Positions 17,131-26,421 of a stretch of 64,000 nucleotides of DNA are shown one piece after another. Below the pieces are notes generated by a model. That model was not told the origin of the DNA. It was given only the letters and a program-made list of their open reading frames with translations, and made no database searches. The DNA is from Photobacterium toruni (GTDB lineage Bacteria > Pseudomonadota > Gammaproteobacteria > Enterobacterales > Vibrionaceae). The stretch lies in assembly GCF_024529955.1 (NCBI RefSeq), contig NZ_AP024855.1, positions 186,001-250,000 on the forward strand. Reading direction: 5' to 3'. Positions within the stretch are counted from its first letter, which is position 1, and each line of letters begins with the position of its first letter. The position numbers were made by a program, and so were the translations under genes.

Positions 17131-18882
17131 TCAGCTTTTGTCGCTATCACATGGAAGAAAAACAGTGAGATTTTCACTTGGCTTATTAAAGTCACCATGT
17201 TGCTTTGCAAAGGCTTCAAAAGCATCAGCCATTGTTACGTTTAATGCTTGAGGTTCTTTTACATAATCAAGTAACGGTGCGTAACCTTCCTTTCCTGTTG
17301 CGGTATATCCTGATGATACAGAGGTATAAATATCATCATCTTTAACCATCATCCATTGCCCATTAGTGTAATATTCTAACTTTTCAATCCGTTGCCCACT
17401 TGGTGCGCCACAACGATACACATAACGCAAATCTGCCACATAAGGAAAACTACCGTCTCCCGTCCCTTCAATATCATTATTCGTTGCATTATCGATCGCG
17501 CCTTCTAATGCTTGACGAATACGCAATCCTTTTACGCTATACATCATAATACCAATAGCAAACGGCAATAACCGTCCGGATACATCTGCTGGAGTGATCT
17601 CTCCTGGATTAAATGAGCACCTTACGCCACCAGCATTATGAATACCAAAATCAATATGGTGGCCTAATTCTCTTGCTTGCCAAACAAAGCTTTTTACCAC
17701 CCATGGTGCAATATCACTTGCCCCTTTTGCATCCGGCACTCGAATATGACGCAACGGTTCATTAATACGCGCAATTTTATCCGTTTGTAATGCCCGTACT
17801 GCGGGACGATAGTGTTGGTTAAGAATATCTTCTATATGCGGGTCTTTCATCACAAACCGAATGTTCTGCTGACTCTGTAAATAATCACGGACTTTGTTAT
17901 GATTATCATGATCAAGATATTGAGTACGTCCTGCATCAATCGTAAATTTACGCCCAAGTAATAATTGATTACACCCAGTTGCACTTTCCACATAGCCACC
18001 AGCATTAAAGACTAAAGTTAGTTGACCAAGCGCTAATGCATTGCAGCCCGCTTGCACCACACAAGTATTGTTAACCATCTGGGCATAAGTATCAGTTTTA
18101 CCATAACCAATATTTGTAAAATCACCTTGCATGGTATGTGAATGTCCACCAATAATAGCACCGATACCATTAACTTCTTGTGCTAATAATAGGTCTCTGT
18201 CGTAACCTAAGTGACTTAAAACAACAACTTTATTAATGCCTTTCGTTTTAAGAAGTGCGATCGTATTTTTTGTTACCGTAACAACATTATGAAAAGACGT
18301 ATCAGGATCGGGACTTGCTATACCAGCCATATTTTCAATCGCTAATCCAAAAATAGCGATCGGCTCACCATGAACATTTTTGATCAAATAGTGAGCTGAT
18401 TGGGTTACGTTATCATAAGCATAAATATTGATTTTATTTCGCAATGGATTACGTTTAGTTTGATCTTCTTGCGATAAATCCCAATTGCCCGCTAATAGTG
18501 GAAATGTTGTGTGATCAAGAAAATCAGCAACAATATCATTGCCCATATCAAGCTCATGATTACCTAATGCCATTGCTTCTACACCAATAGCATTCAGTAA
18601 AACCGCATTAGCCATCCCTTTGTATAGAGAAAAATACAATGTGCCTTGAAAACAATCACCCGCATGTAAAAACATAAATTCACGCTTATGAGATAAAGCG
18701 TCATGTTTAACATCATTTACTGCTGTACAAATACGAGAAAAACCACCACAACTGGCATAAACCGATGTTTCAGTATTTAATACATTGGGCGAGAGTGATA
18801 AAGAAATCGCAGAAGGCTCAAAGTTTGAGTGTGTATCATTGATATGAGCAAAAGTGATTGTTGCTGCGTGATTAACAGTCAT
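17131..18882 (-). CDS. Bifunctional metallophosphatase/5'-nucleotidase family protein
   Basis: A 583-residue two-domain protein. The calcineurin-like metal site is laid out as HINDTHSNF (about 14-22), AGDCFQGT (about 75), ALGNHELD (about 105), LSHLG (about 218) and GGHSHT (about 240). The C-terminal 5'-nucleotidase substrate domain starts near residue 365 and contains HNAGGVRCSFNPGEITPADVSG in broken form (HNAGGVR; GEIT). No signal peptide is visible, unlike UshA and most secreted relatives. The GGAGG upstream is about 13 bases from the ATG, which is long. Substrate (nucleotides or related phosphoesters) is inferred. Confidence 0.85.
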   Translation of the reverse strand: MTVNHAATITFAHINDTHSNFEPSAISLSLSPNVLNTETSVYASCGGFSRICTAVNDVKHDALSHKREFMFLHAGDCFQGTLYFSLYKGMANAVLLNAIGVEAMALGNHELDMGNDIVADFLDHTTFPLLAGNWDLSQEDQTKRNPLRNKINIYAYDNVTQSAHYLIKNVHGEPIAIFGLAIENMAGIASPDPDTSFHNVVTVTKNTIALLKTKGINKVVVLSHLGYDRDLLLAQEVNGIGAIIGGHSHTMQGDFTNIGYGKTDTYAQMVNNTCVVQAGCNALALGQLTLVFNAGGYVESATGCNQLLLGRKFTIDAGRTQYLDHDNHNKVRDYLQSQQNIRFVMKDPHIEDILNQHYRPAVRALQTDKIARINEPLRHIRVPDAKGASDIAPWVVKSFVWQARELGHHIDFGIHNAGGVRCSFNPGEITPADVSGRLLPFAIGIMMYSVKGLRIRQALEGAIDNATNNDIEGTGDGSFPYVADLRYVYRCGAPSGQRIEKLEYYTNGQWMMVKDDDIYTSVSSGYTATGKEGYAPLLDYVKEPQALNVTMADAFEAFAKQHGDFNKPSENLTVFLPCDSDKS

Positions 18883-19110
18883 AATAATTTCAGTTCCTCC
18901 AGAACCATCGGGATCAACTAACGACTGATTTATAACGCTCGCTGCATTACAAAAATAAAGATCGTCATTAAATAAGAAACAAGATTACATAAAACGACAT
19001 AAAAATGAGATCTCTATTAAATACACCTCTTTTAAATAAAATTACTGAGTGAATATCTCATTAACACCCTAACGAAAATCTCACTCAGTAGATATTATAC
19101 TATTTGCGCA

Positions 19111-19506
19111 TTATTGATAGCGACCATGACGTTGTAAAAATTCTATTTTGTAACCATCTGGATCTTGAACAAAGAAGAATTTAGCCAATAGTACGCCTTC
19201 ACGAAAAAATTCTTTAATCTCTGCTGGATTATATTGAAGCTCAACTAATTTTTGATATTCAGCGTCAAGATCATCAACAGCAATAGCAATATGCCCATAA
19301 CCTGTACCGTGAGTATAAGGTTCTGTCGTTCCTTGATTCCATGTTAATTCAAGTTCCATATCATTTTCGTCATTACGTAAATAAACCAAACTGAAACCAT
19401 CAAAATCAAGTCGTTCTGCAATATCTAAATTTAATGCTTGTTTATAAAATTTTAATGATGCGTCAAGATCAATAACACGAATCATTGAATGAATAATTTT
19501 AGCCAT
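19111..19506 (-). CDS. Glyoxalase I-type VOC protein (lactoylglutathione lyase family)
   Basis: A 131-residue VOC-fold protein. Metal ligands of glyoxalase I are all placeable: His6 (IIHSMIRV), Glu53 (ELTWNQG), His72 (GTGYGHIAI) and Glu122 (DPDGYKIEFLQ), compared with His5, Glu56, His74 and Glu122 in E. coli GloA. It would convert the hemithioacetal of methylglyoxal and glutathione to S-lactoylglutathione. The loop before the second ligand is shorter than in E. coli GloA, so this may be a divergent copy rather than the main gloA. Confidence 0.8.
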   Translation of the reverse strand: MAKIIHSMIRVIDLDASLKFYKQALNLDIAERLDFDGFSLVYLRNDENDMELELTWNQGTTEPYTHGTGYGHIAIAVDDLDAEYQKLVELQYNPAEIKEFFREGVLLAKFFFVQDPDGYKIEFLQRHGRYQ

Positions 19507-19654
19507 AGGATTATCCTTTATAATTGTTTTCGTTAAATATTCATGCTCGGTATAGTAACTTTTTTAATTTAAACATTGTATCAATAATGTGAGCGAAACG
19601 ATCCCTTTCTTATAGTCTCTACGCTATGTTGTAAAGAAAGAATGAGGAAAGTTC

Positions 19655-21328
19655 ATGCATTTAGAACGCATAGAGGTCGCAGGATTTCGAGGTATCAAAC
19701 GACTATCACTGTCATTTGATGAATTAACTGTTCTTATTGGAGAAAATGCATGGGGAAAATCATCACTACTTGATGCACTAAGTTTAGCGTTGTGTCCAAG
19801 CGCTGATTTTTACGAAATAAAGTTCTCAGACTTTCATATTGATCATGCTATTGGTCATCAACGCACATCTTCACTACAAATAGTGTTACGCTGGCATGAA
19901 GATTATTCTGGTGAATATCGCGCGCGACGTTATCGAGCTTTTGATCCTTTCTGGATAGAACAAGATAATTTAAAACATCTTTATACCCAAATTAATAGTT
20001 ATATCGAAAATGATAAAATAATCACCCATCGCCATTTTTTACATGCTGACGGCCATATTATTGAACATCCTGATACGAATAAATTTTTACGCCAATTAAT
20101 GGTATTACACCCTATCGTTAGAATTCAAGATGCTCGCCAATTAGAATATGAACAACCTAAAGCGACAACTCAGCATAATACGTCAATAGTGCCACCAGCC
20201 AAGATCACTGAATCAACGCGAATTCAACGCCGTCTTGATAATACTTGTCGTCGTTTAATGACACAGCCAGGGCATGTTAGCGCAGCTGAAATAAAAAGTA
20301 GCATCAATACATTGCGTTCATTAGTTGATCATTACTTTGCTTTTACGCCACACACTCGTACAAAAGCGCGATCTCATGCCTATTACCCTCAACACAACCA
20401 ATACGACGATCAATGCCTGAACCCGTTTGATCAACTTGTACAGCCAAAAATGTCCAAACAAGCAAAATTGATTTTAATGGGGTTATTAAATGCTTATATT
20501 CGTGCTCGCGGTCCTGTTGAACTAAAACGTATTTCACGACCAATTATAATTTTAGAAAATCCAGAAGGTCGTTTACATCCCATTATGCTTCATCAAGCAT
20601 GGGCGTTTATACAAAATATGCCAATGCAAAAAATATTAACGACCAATAGCCCTGAATTATTAAGCGTTGTTCCACTTACTGCAATTAAACGTCTACAACG
20701 TACACCACAGAAAACCGTTGTCCATGGAGTCAATAATGGTGAATTAAACAAAGATGATATTCGTAAAGTCACTTTTCATGTTCGTATGCATCGTCCTAGT
20801 GCGTTTTATGCCCGTGTGTGGCTGTTAGTTGAAGGTGAAACTGAAGTATGGTTATTTAATGAGATGGCACATCTTATCGGCTACAATCTTGCAGCTGAAG
20901 GTATCCATGTAATTGAATTTGCACAAAGCGGTATTAAGCCATTGATTAAACTTGCCCGTTTATTAGGAATTGAATGGCATCTCGTGGCTGATGGCGATCC
21001 TGCTGGGCGAAAATATGCCGATAAAGTCAGAACATTATTAAATAATGACAGTGAACGTGAGCGTTTAACCGTACTTCCTGCAAAAGATATTGAACACTTC
21101 CTCTTTAAAAAAGGTTATGAACCCTTATTTCGTCAACTTGCTAATATTTCAAATAATGATCAAATGCCCATTCGAAAAATTATTTATCGCGCCTTAAAAA
21201 AACACGCCAAACCCGATGTTGCGCTTGCCATTGTAAAATATACTCGAGAAGCTGACTCTGACAAAATGCCGTTATTAATTCGTTGGGTGTTAAAAAGAGT
21301 GATGATAATGGCTAGAGGGATCATTTAA
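19655..21328 (+). CDS. YbjD-like OLD-family ATPase with TOPRIM domain (DUF2813)
   Basis: A 557-residue protein. Walker A is GENAWGKSS (29-37). A Walker B-like region reads IIILENPEGRLHP near 300, and a TOPRIM nuclease domain follows with LLVEGETEVW near 390 and VADGDPAGRKYAD near 447. The layout matches E. coli YbjD and other OLD-family nucleases (class with DUF2813). GAGGAA precedes the ATG. OLD proteins include phage-defence nucleases, but YbjD-like members are widespread chromosomal genes with no proven role, and there is no partner gene (e.g. a UvrD-like helicase) beside it here. Confidence 0.85.
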   Translation: MHLERIEVAGFRGIKRLSLSFDELTVLIGENAWGKSSLLDALSLALCPSADFYEIKFSDFHIDHAIGHQRTSSLQIVLRWHEDYSGEYRARRYRAFDPFWIEQDNLKHLYTQINSYIENDKIITHRHFLHADGHIIEHPDTNKFLRQLMVLHPIVRIQDARQLEYEQPKATTQHNTSIVPPAKITESTRIQRRLDNTCRRLMTQPGHVSAAEIKSSINTLRSLVDHYFAFTPHTRTKARSHAYYPQHNQYDDQCLNPFDQLVQPKMSKQAKLILMGLLNAYIRARGPVELKRISRPIIILENPEGRLHPIMLHQAWAFIQNMPMQKILTTNSPELLSVVPLTAIKRLQRTPQKTVVHGVNNGELNKDDIRKVTFHVRMHRPSAFYARVWLLVEGETEVWLFNEMAHLIGYNLAAEGIHVIEFAQSGIKPLIKLARLLGIEWHLVADGDPAGRKYADKVRTLLNNDSERERLTVLPAKDIEHFLFKKGYEPLFRQLANISNNDQMPIRKIIYRALKKHAKPDVALAIVKYTREADSDKMPLLIRWVLKRVMIMARGII

Positions 21329-21388
21329 TGGATCTTGATCATCCATATTTACCTATTTTATAGATAAATACGTTATTCAATACGATAA

Positions 21389-21943
21389 TTACTTTTGAAA
21401 AAATAGCGTCACACTACCAACAGTAATACCCCATTTTTTCATTTTGGCGACATTAAATAATTGACCGTCCTGTTGATAGAACATCCAATCCTCAAAATTA
21501 ATATGGTATGGTGATCCATCAATATCTACGGTCAATACATATTGCCAATATAATGCGTTACCTTTTTCATAACCAACAGCTTTACCTACAACATCATCAG
21601 CTGTACCAAAATAACGACCATCATCTTGTTTAGTAATCGTCCATACTCGCTGTTGCGTTTGTTGATTATCAAAAATAAAATCTTCAGTAAGAACAAGTTG
21701 GTTTCCTGTAATAACACCATTAAGTTCTACATCAAACCGACGTACTTGCCGACCTTTATAATCTTGCACCATTCCCCATGCGTGACTTTGCCCTTCAAAG
21801 AATTGAAATAAATCAAACTTAGGCTCTGTGTGTTCATAATCATCAATTGATGCAGTACAACCGTTTAATAGTAATACCAAGATACAGCCAAGTAACCACT
21901 GTAATGTTTTATACTTAGCCTGATAAATACAATGAGAATACAT
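21389..21943 (-). CDS. DUF3833 lipoprotein
   Basis: A 184-residue protein with a lipobox (VLLLNGC, Cys at about 29) and a beta-rich mature domain (FFEGQSHAWGMVQD, RRFDVELNG, EDWMFYQQDG) of the DUF3833 family. A strong AGAGGAA lies about 7 bases before the ATG. It is the last gene of the photolyase/CFA operon, 67 bases after the chalcone isomerase-like gene. DUF3833 is repeatedly found in such clusters and is likely to be an outer-membrane-facing lipid-handling component, but this is inference from context. Confidence 0.8.
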   Translation of the reverse strand: MYSHCIYQAKYKTLQWLLGCILVLLLNGCTASIDDYEHTEPKFDLFQFFEGQSHAWGMVQDYKGRQVRRFDVELNGVITGNQLVLTEDFIFDNQQTQQRVWTITKQDDGRYFGTADDVVGKAVGYEKGNALYWQYVLTVDIDGSPYHINFEDWMFYQQDGQLFNVAKMKKWGITVGSVTLFFQK

Positions 21944-22010
21944 AATATGTTCCTCTTTAACGTTTTAGAATAATACTTACGATCGTATCTTATTTGTTAT
22001 TGACCAATTC

Positions 22011-22508
22011 TTACTGACCAATTAATTGCAACCGTAACTTAGGGTATGCAGTGTTCGTTGATAACCAAATAGCGATAAAGGCGTTACTTAATGCCAAAGA
22101 CAATGGTTTTCCTAATAGCTTATCTTTTTGATAGAAACGTCCCTCTGTAGCATTTTTTACAAAAACCAATCTATCGCCTTGCTTCACATTTGGCCATTGT
22201 TGCGCTAACTCACTTAGCCATTGCTGCCGTTGTTGTGATGGAATACCTAAATGTTGCCATTGCTTATCCGTTGCCGAAAGAAGATCTTCTTTATCAATAT
22301 CACGCAAATAACGAATAATCAGCGCCAAATTGGGATCACTTGCAGCATATTTTCCAGACGGTGTTTTAAGTTGAGCAATATAGATCTTCCACCAGCCCCA
22401 TTTTAAGGTGGATTCACCAACTGTTGGCCATGTAAACCATGATGATGCCTGTACCTGTGAAGTAGAAAACGTGATAACAAACAGTAATAAGATGCAGTAA
22501 GCTTTCAT
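22011..22508 (-). CDS. Chalcone isomerase-like exported protein
   Basis: A 165-residue protein with a signal peptide (1-21, ending VQA) and a domain of the bacterial chalcone isomerase-like type (WGWWKIYIAQLKTPSGKY; LGKPLSLALSNAFIAIWL). Eukaryotic relatives include fatty-acid-binding proteins, which fits a lipid role in this operon better than flavonoid chemistry. It overlaps the DUF2878 gene by four bases (ATGA), so translation is coupled. Confidence 0.75.
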   Translation of the reverse strand: MKAYCILLLFVITFSTSQVQASSWFTWPTVGESTLKWGWWKIYIAQLKTPSGKYAASDPNLALIIRYLRDIDKEDLLSATDKQWQHLGIPSQQRQQWLSELAQQWPNVKQGDRLVFVKNATEGRFYQKDKLLGKPLSLALSNAFIAIWLSTNTAYPKLRLQLIGQ

Positions 22509-23020
22509 GTTGTTCCTCGTTTACTCATTAGCTGCAATAACCACAGCAAATAACCACTATAAAGACTCCAAACCATGGTAATACCCATAAAGGTAATAAG
22601 CTCTCCATGAGGCCATATAACTGCACCTAGCGTTTGTCCTGTCCAGTAACTTAATCCACCGCCAAGACTACCGCCGATAACAACGCTCCATATAGGCAGT
22701 CGTTGTAGTTGCTCACGCATAATCCACACCATTGAGGTAAACCCAAACCATAATAAGATTAGCCATAAAGGTATAAAATAGCTAAAAGGGGCAAATAATG
22801 GATTGGGTGATAACGGAAATTGCATTACACCCATTTGACACAGTACATAGTCACCACAGATACCGACAACACTTGCCATTAACGCAAACGGACAACTTCG
22901 ATGATAAAACAGCCAGCAGCCGATTAAGAGTGCGATTAATATACCTACATACTGGTATTGCCCCCATACCGCTAACAACCAAAATAGATTGAACCCGAGG
23001 CCTATCGCGATATATTTCAT
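22505..23020 (-). CDS. DUF2878 integral membrane protein
   Basis: A 171-residue protein with about five or six hydrophobic segments and very few charged residues, fitting DUF2878. It begins one base inside the CFA-like gene stop (TAATG) and overlaps the next gene by four bases. DUF2878 genes commonly sit in the same cluster with CFA-like enzymes; the role is unknown, but the coupling implies work on the same membrane lipids. Confidence 0.8.
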   Translation of the reverse strand: MKYIAIGLGFNLFWLLAVWGQYQYVGILIALLIGCWLFYHRSCPFALMASVVGICGDYVLCQMGVMQFPLSPNPLFAPFSYFIPLWLILLWFGFTSMVWIMREQLQRLPIWSVVIGGSLGGGLSYWTGQTLGAVIWPHGELITFMGITMVWSLYSGYLLWLLQLMSKRGTT

Positions 23021-24258
23021 TACTCACGCCACTGAGGACGGCTAGCAAGTAACTGAATAGTACTGATACTGCGCTCTAAAAATCCCCCTTCGCAATAACA
23101 GAAATAATAGCGCCACATACGCATAAACCGCTCGTCATAACCATAATGGTTTAAAGCCTCACTATTTTGATTAAACATAACGTGCCAATCAGCTAATGTT
23201 TTCGCATAATCTAAACCAATATCTTTAATATCTCGTGTTACAAAATCACTATAAGATGTTAACTGCGCTTGCAATGCACTTATTGATGGTAAGAAACCAC
23301 CTGGGAAAATATGTTTTTGAATAAAATCAACATTTTTGCTGTAGTTTTCATAGCGTTGATCTGCAATGGTGATTGCTTGAATAGCAAAGAGTCCATTGGG
23401 TTTAAGTAATAACTGACACTTTTTAATATAGGTAGATAGATACTGCTTACCGACGGCTTCAATCATTTCAATCGATACTAACTTGTCATATTGACCCGTT
23501 AAATCGCGGTAATCTTCAAGTAGCAAGGTGATCTTATGTTCAAGACCTGCTTGTTTTACTTTCTCTTGCGCCCATAAATATTGTTGCTCAGAAATAGTGG
23601 TCGTAGTGACATGACAGCCGTAATGCTCGGCAGCATAAATTGCCATTCCTCCCCAGCCAGTGCCAATCTCTAATAAGTGATCGTGTTCAGTCAGTTGTAA
23701 TTGATCACATAATCTTGCCATTTTATTGATTTGAGCCTGAGCAAGCGTATCTGATGCCGATAAATAGATACCCGCGGAATACAACATCTTGTCATCAAGA
23801 AAATGACGATATAAATCATTACCTAAATCATAATGCGCTGAAATATTATCTTTAGCATTGGTAAGATTATTTCTTCGAGAAAAATGCTTAAGCTGTTCGA
23901 TTAAATGGGTTATCCAACCGACTTTAGCTTCTATTTTATCCAGCATAACCATATTACGTGCAAGAATACGTATTACATTGGTTAAATCAGGGCTATCCCA
24001 CCAGCCATCAATATAAGCTTCACCGGCACCAATACTGCCATCTGTTAATAAACGTTTATAAAAATATGGATTAATAACGGTTAAGCTGGCCTGCAAACTT
24101 GCCTGTTTATCACCAAAGAAATGGGTCTCTCCGCCATGCTCAGACAGCGTTAAACCGACATTTGATAATTGCTGCAATAAACTAAAGATTAATCGACGCG
24201 ATCGATCATGGCTAAATAAACGGGCTGATGTTGTTGGTTCTAACTCACTTCTAAGCAT
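23020..24258 (-). CDS. Cyclopropane-fatty-acyl-phospholipid synthase family methyltransferase
   Basis: A 412-residue CFA-type enzyme. An N-terminal lipid-binding region includes GSIGAGEAYIDGWWDSPDL (about 76-94). The SAM site is HLLEIGTGWGGMAIYAAEH (about 195-213), with TTTISEQQYLWAQE and VSIEMIEAVG downstream. These enzymes transfer a methylene or methyl group to a cis double bond of a phospholipid acyl chain. Because the operon also holds an FAD oxidoreductase and DUF1365, the product may be a methylated or further oxidised acyl chain instead of a plain cyclopropane. AAGGGA precedes the ATG. Confidence 0.9.
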   Translation of the reverse strand: MLRSELEPTTSARLFSHDRSRRLIFSLLQQLSNVGLTLSEHGGETHFFGDKQASLQASLTVINPYFYKRLLTDGSIGAGEAYIDGWWDSPDLTNVIRILARNMVMLDKIEAKVGWITHLIEQLKHFSRRNNLTNAKDNISAHYDLGNDLYRHFLDDKMLYSAGIYLSASDTLAQAQINKMARLCDQLQLTEHDHLLEIGTGWGGMAIYAAEHYGCHVTTTTISEQQYLWAQEKVKQAGLEHKITLLLEDYRDLTGQYDKLVSIEMIEAVGKQYLSTYIKKCQLLLKPNGLFAIQAITIADQRYENYSKNVDFIQKHIFPGGFLPSISALQAQLTSYSDFVTRDIKDIGLDYAKTLADWHVMFNQNSEALNHYGYDERFMRMWRYYFCYCEGGFLERSISTIQLLASRPQWRE

Positions 24259-24272
24259 AGTTTATTCCCTTA

Positions 24273-25091
24273 CTATTTATTGTCATGATGAGGGTGATCA
24301 TAAATGGGTGCTCCTTTACGCCACAATTTAAAGGCTTGCCAATATATTCCAACGATGACTTTAATCGTCATTATTGGTGTCACCAACAAATGTCGTAATA
24401 ATATTGCGGTAGTAAATGGCTGCTTTTGCATTGCTAATGTGGCGTCAAAGACCTTTATTGGAATATCTTCTTTATGATTGCCATTTTCATCAATCGCATT
24501 TTCACCCTCTCGATGAAAGCTATCTTTTTTAGAATGCACCTCTAAATGAATCTTCACAATGCTATCAGGGACAGATAATTGCCAAACATAATCCTGATCC
24601 ATTGGATTAAACGGTGAAACATGAAATGCCTTATCATCAGTAAAATGCTTTTGTTGCCAATATTGCTTAGCAGGGATTGCATAATAATGACGTTGATTCC
24701 AAGGCGTATTACTCACTTCTGCCAAAACATATTGCCAACAACCTTGCTGATCAAAAACGTAATACATATTCAACGGACTAAAATATAATCCACCATAGCG
24801 TAAGTGACACAACATACTGACCTTACCGCTGATACGCTCACCAGTTAATGCATAGATTTTATTCTCAACCGCGAGATTAATATTATCAGCACCACCAATG
24901 TAGTCTTGCCGACGAAAACGAGCAAAATGAAACCATGACCGTCCAAATCCCGTTACCTTGTCACACAACGCATCAATTTCATCGACATCGAGGTACACCA
25001 TAAACATTGAATAGCGAAAACGGTGCAATACTGGAGTAAAACGTCGATGCCGAACATGACCACTATAAATACCACTATTATCAGTGTGCAT
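24273..25091 (-). CDS. DUF1365 family protein
   Basis: A protein of about 272 residues beginning MHTDNSGIYSGHVRHRRFTP, the usual DUF1365 start, with the further blocks FRYSMFMVYLDVDEI, YGGLYFSPLNMYYVFD and FHVSPFNPMDQDY. I use the ATG at 25091; the GTG at 25103 has no ribosome binding site. It overlaps the FAD oxidoreductase gene by 11 bases. DUF1365 is almost always encoded between such an oxidoreductase and a CFA-like enzyme; in alphaproteobacteria this trio has been tied to modified (methylated/furan) fatty acids, as I recall. Confidence 0.85.
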   Translation of the reverse strand: MHTDNSGIYSGHVRHRRFTPVLHRFRYSMFMVYLDVDEIDALCDKVTGFGRSWFHFARFRRQDYIGGADNINLAVENKIYALTGERISGKVSMLCHLRYGGLYFSPLNMYYVFDQQGCWQYVLAEVSNTPWNQRHYYAIPAKQYWQQKHFTDDKAFHVSPFNPMDQDYVWQLSVPDSIVKIHLEVHSKKDSFHREGENAIDENGNHKEDIPIKVFDATLAMQKQPFTTAILLRHLLVTPIMTIKVIVGIYWQAFKLWRKGAPIYDHPHHDNK

Positions 25092-26421
25092 AATCTTGCC
25101 CACGATTAACCGCCATATCTACGGCTTCAATAGGTGTTGTTTTTCTAGATGATGCCTGACTAACAGAACCGATATGAATAATAGCCTCAATAACATCCAG
25201 TGCACTTTTTACACCGTCTTCATGAAAACCGTTATACCAATAAGCGCCACAAAACCATGTGTTCTCGAGACCATTAATCAAGTGTCGTTGTTGTTGAGCC
25301 TTAATACTATTAAGGTTAAACACTGGATGAGCATAGGTAAATTGGCGTAAAATTTTACTCGGGTCGATTGCTTGCGTTTGATTTAACGTTACACAAAAAG
25401 TCTCTGGGGCATCAATCCCTTGTAAAATGTTCATGTTATAAGTCAAAGCAGGAAGTTGATGGTATGAATCATTATTAGTACGCGGTAAATGGTAATTCCA
25501 TGCAGCCCACGCGGCTTGAGTCTCAGGTAAAATACTGGCATCTGTATGCAAAACAACCTCATTATCTTGATACGCCATGGCTGATAATATCTGTTGTTCA
25601 TTAACGGTACTATCCGCTAGTAGTGCTAATGCTTGATCGCTATGACATGCAAAAATAACATGGTCAAAAACATCTACACTATCGTTAACCGTAATCTGTA
25701 TTTTCCCATTAATACGACTCACCTGCTGTACAGAAGAATTTAATCGAACCAATGGTGCTATCTCTACCAACATCCGTCTTACATATTCACGTGAACCACC
25801 AGGGATCACATACCACTGTGGACGATTAACAATATCAAGCAAACCATGATTTAAGAAAAAACGCAGAAAGAACCCTAACGGTATATTACGCATATCTGCC
25901 AATGATGATGACCAAATCGCAGCCCCCATCGGTAAAATATAATTCTCAGTAAAATACTCACTCAGTTGATGCTGTTGCAGAAACTCACCTAACGTCTGCT
26001 GTTGCTCTATATCTTCATTAGCCGTCTTTTTTGCCAGCCGATTAAACTTAGTAATTTCATACAAAAAATAGAAAAATTGAGGATTAAATAGATTCTTTTT
26101 TTGAGCAAATAGAGAGCTCAAATTATTCCCGTTATACTCCAGATCATTATTTTCATTATGAACACTAAAGCTCATCTCACTCGCTTGCCCTTGAATATCA
26201 AGTTCTGCTAATAACTGCTCAAAATTAGGGTATGTGCGATCATTAAATACAATAAATCCCGTATCAATCGCATATTGACCACTGCTGACTTCCACATCAA
26301 CCGTTGCAGTATGTCCTCCAACATAATCATTGGCTTCAAACAACGTAATATTGTGTTGATGACGTAAATACCATGCAGAGGTTAACCCTGATATACCCGA
26401 TCCTATAATTGCTATTTTCAT
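25081..26421 (-). CDS. FAD/NAD(P)-dependent oxidoreductase of the CFA-linked type
   Basis: A 446-residue flavoprotein with an N-terminal dinucleotide fold (IAIIGSGISGLTSAWYL, then the FEANDYVGGHT loop) and the amine-oxidase-like pattern IDTGFIVFNDRTYPNF. Near the C-terminus FCGAYWYNGFHEDGVKSAL closes the FAD site. It is distinct from true amine oxidases and belongs with proteins encoded beside DUF1365 and CFA-like enzymes. It probably oxidises or desaturates an acyl chain. It overlaps the SDR gene by four bases and DUF1365 by 11. Confidence 0.85.
   Translation of the reverse strand: MKIAIIGSGISGLTSAWYLRHQHNITLFEANDYVGGHTATVDVEVSSGQYAIDTGFIVFNDRTYPNFEQLLAELDIQGQASEMSFSVHNENNDLEYNGNNLSSLFAQKKNLFNPQFFYFLYEITKFNRLAKKTANEDIEQQQTLGEFLQQHQLSEYFTENYILPMGAAIWSSSLADMRNIPLGFFLRFFLNHGLLDIVNRPQWYVIPGGSREYVRRMLVEIAPLVRLNSSVQQVSRINGKIQITVNDSVDVFDHVIFACHSDQALALLADSTVNEQQILSAMAYQDNEVVLHTDASILPETQAAWAAWNYHLPRTNNDSYHQLPALTYNMNILQGIDAPETFCVTLNQTQAIDPSKILRQFTYAHPVFNLNSIKAQQQRHLINGLENTWFCGAYWYNGFHEDGVKSALDVIEAIIHIGSVSQASSRKTTPIEAVDMAVNRGQDYAH

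Noticed and set aside
19044..19089. Inverted repeat ACTGAGTGA / TCACTCAGT after the glyoxalase gene
   Set aside because: The 28-nt loop and weak T run make a terminator uncertain; I did not list it.
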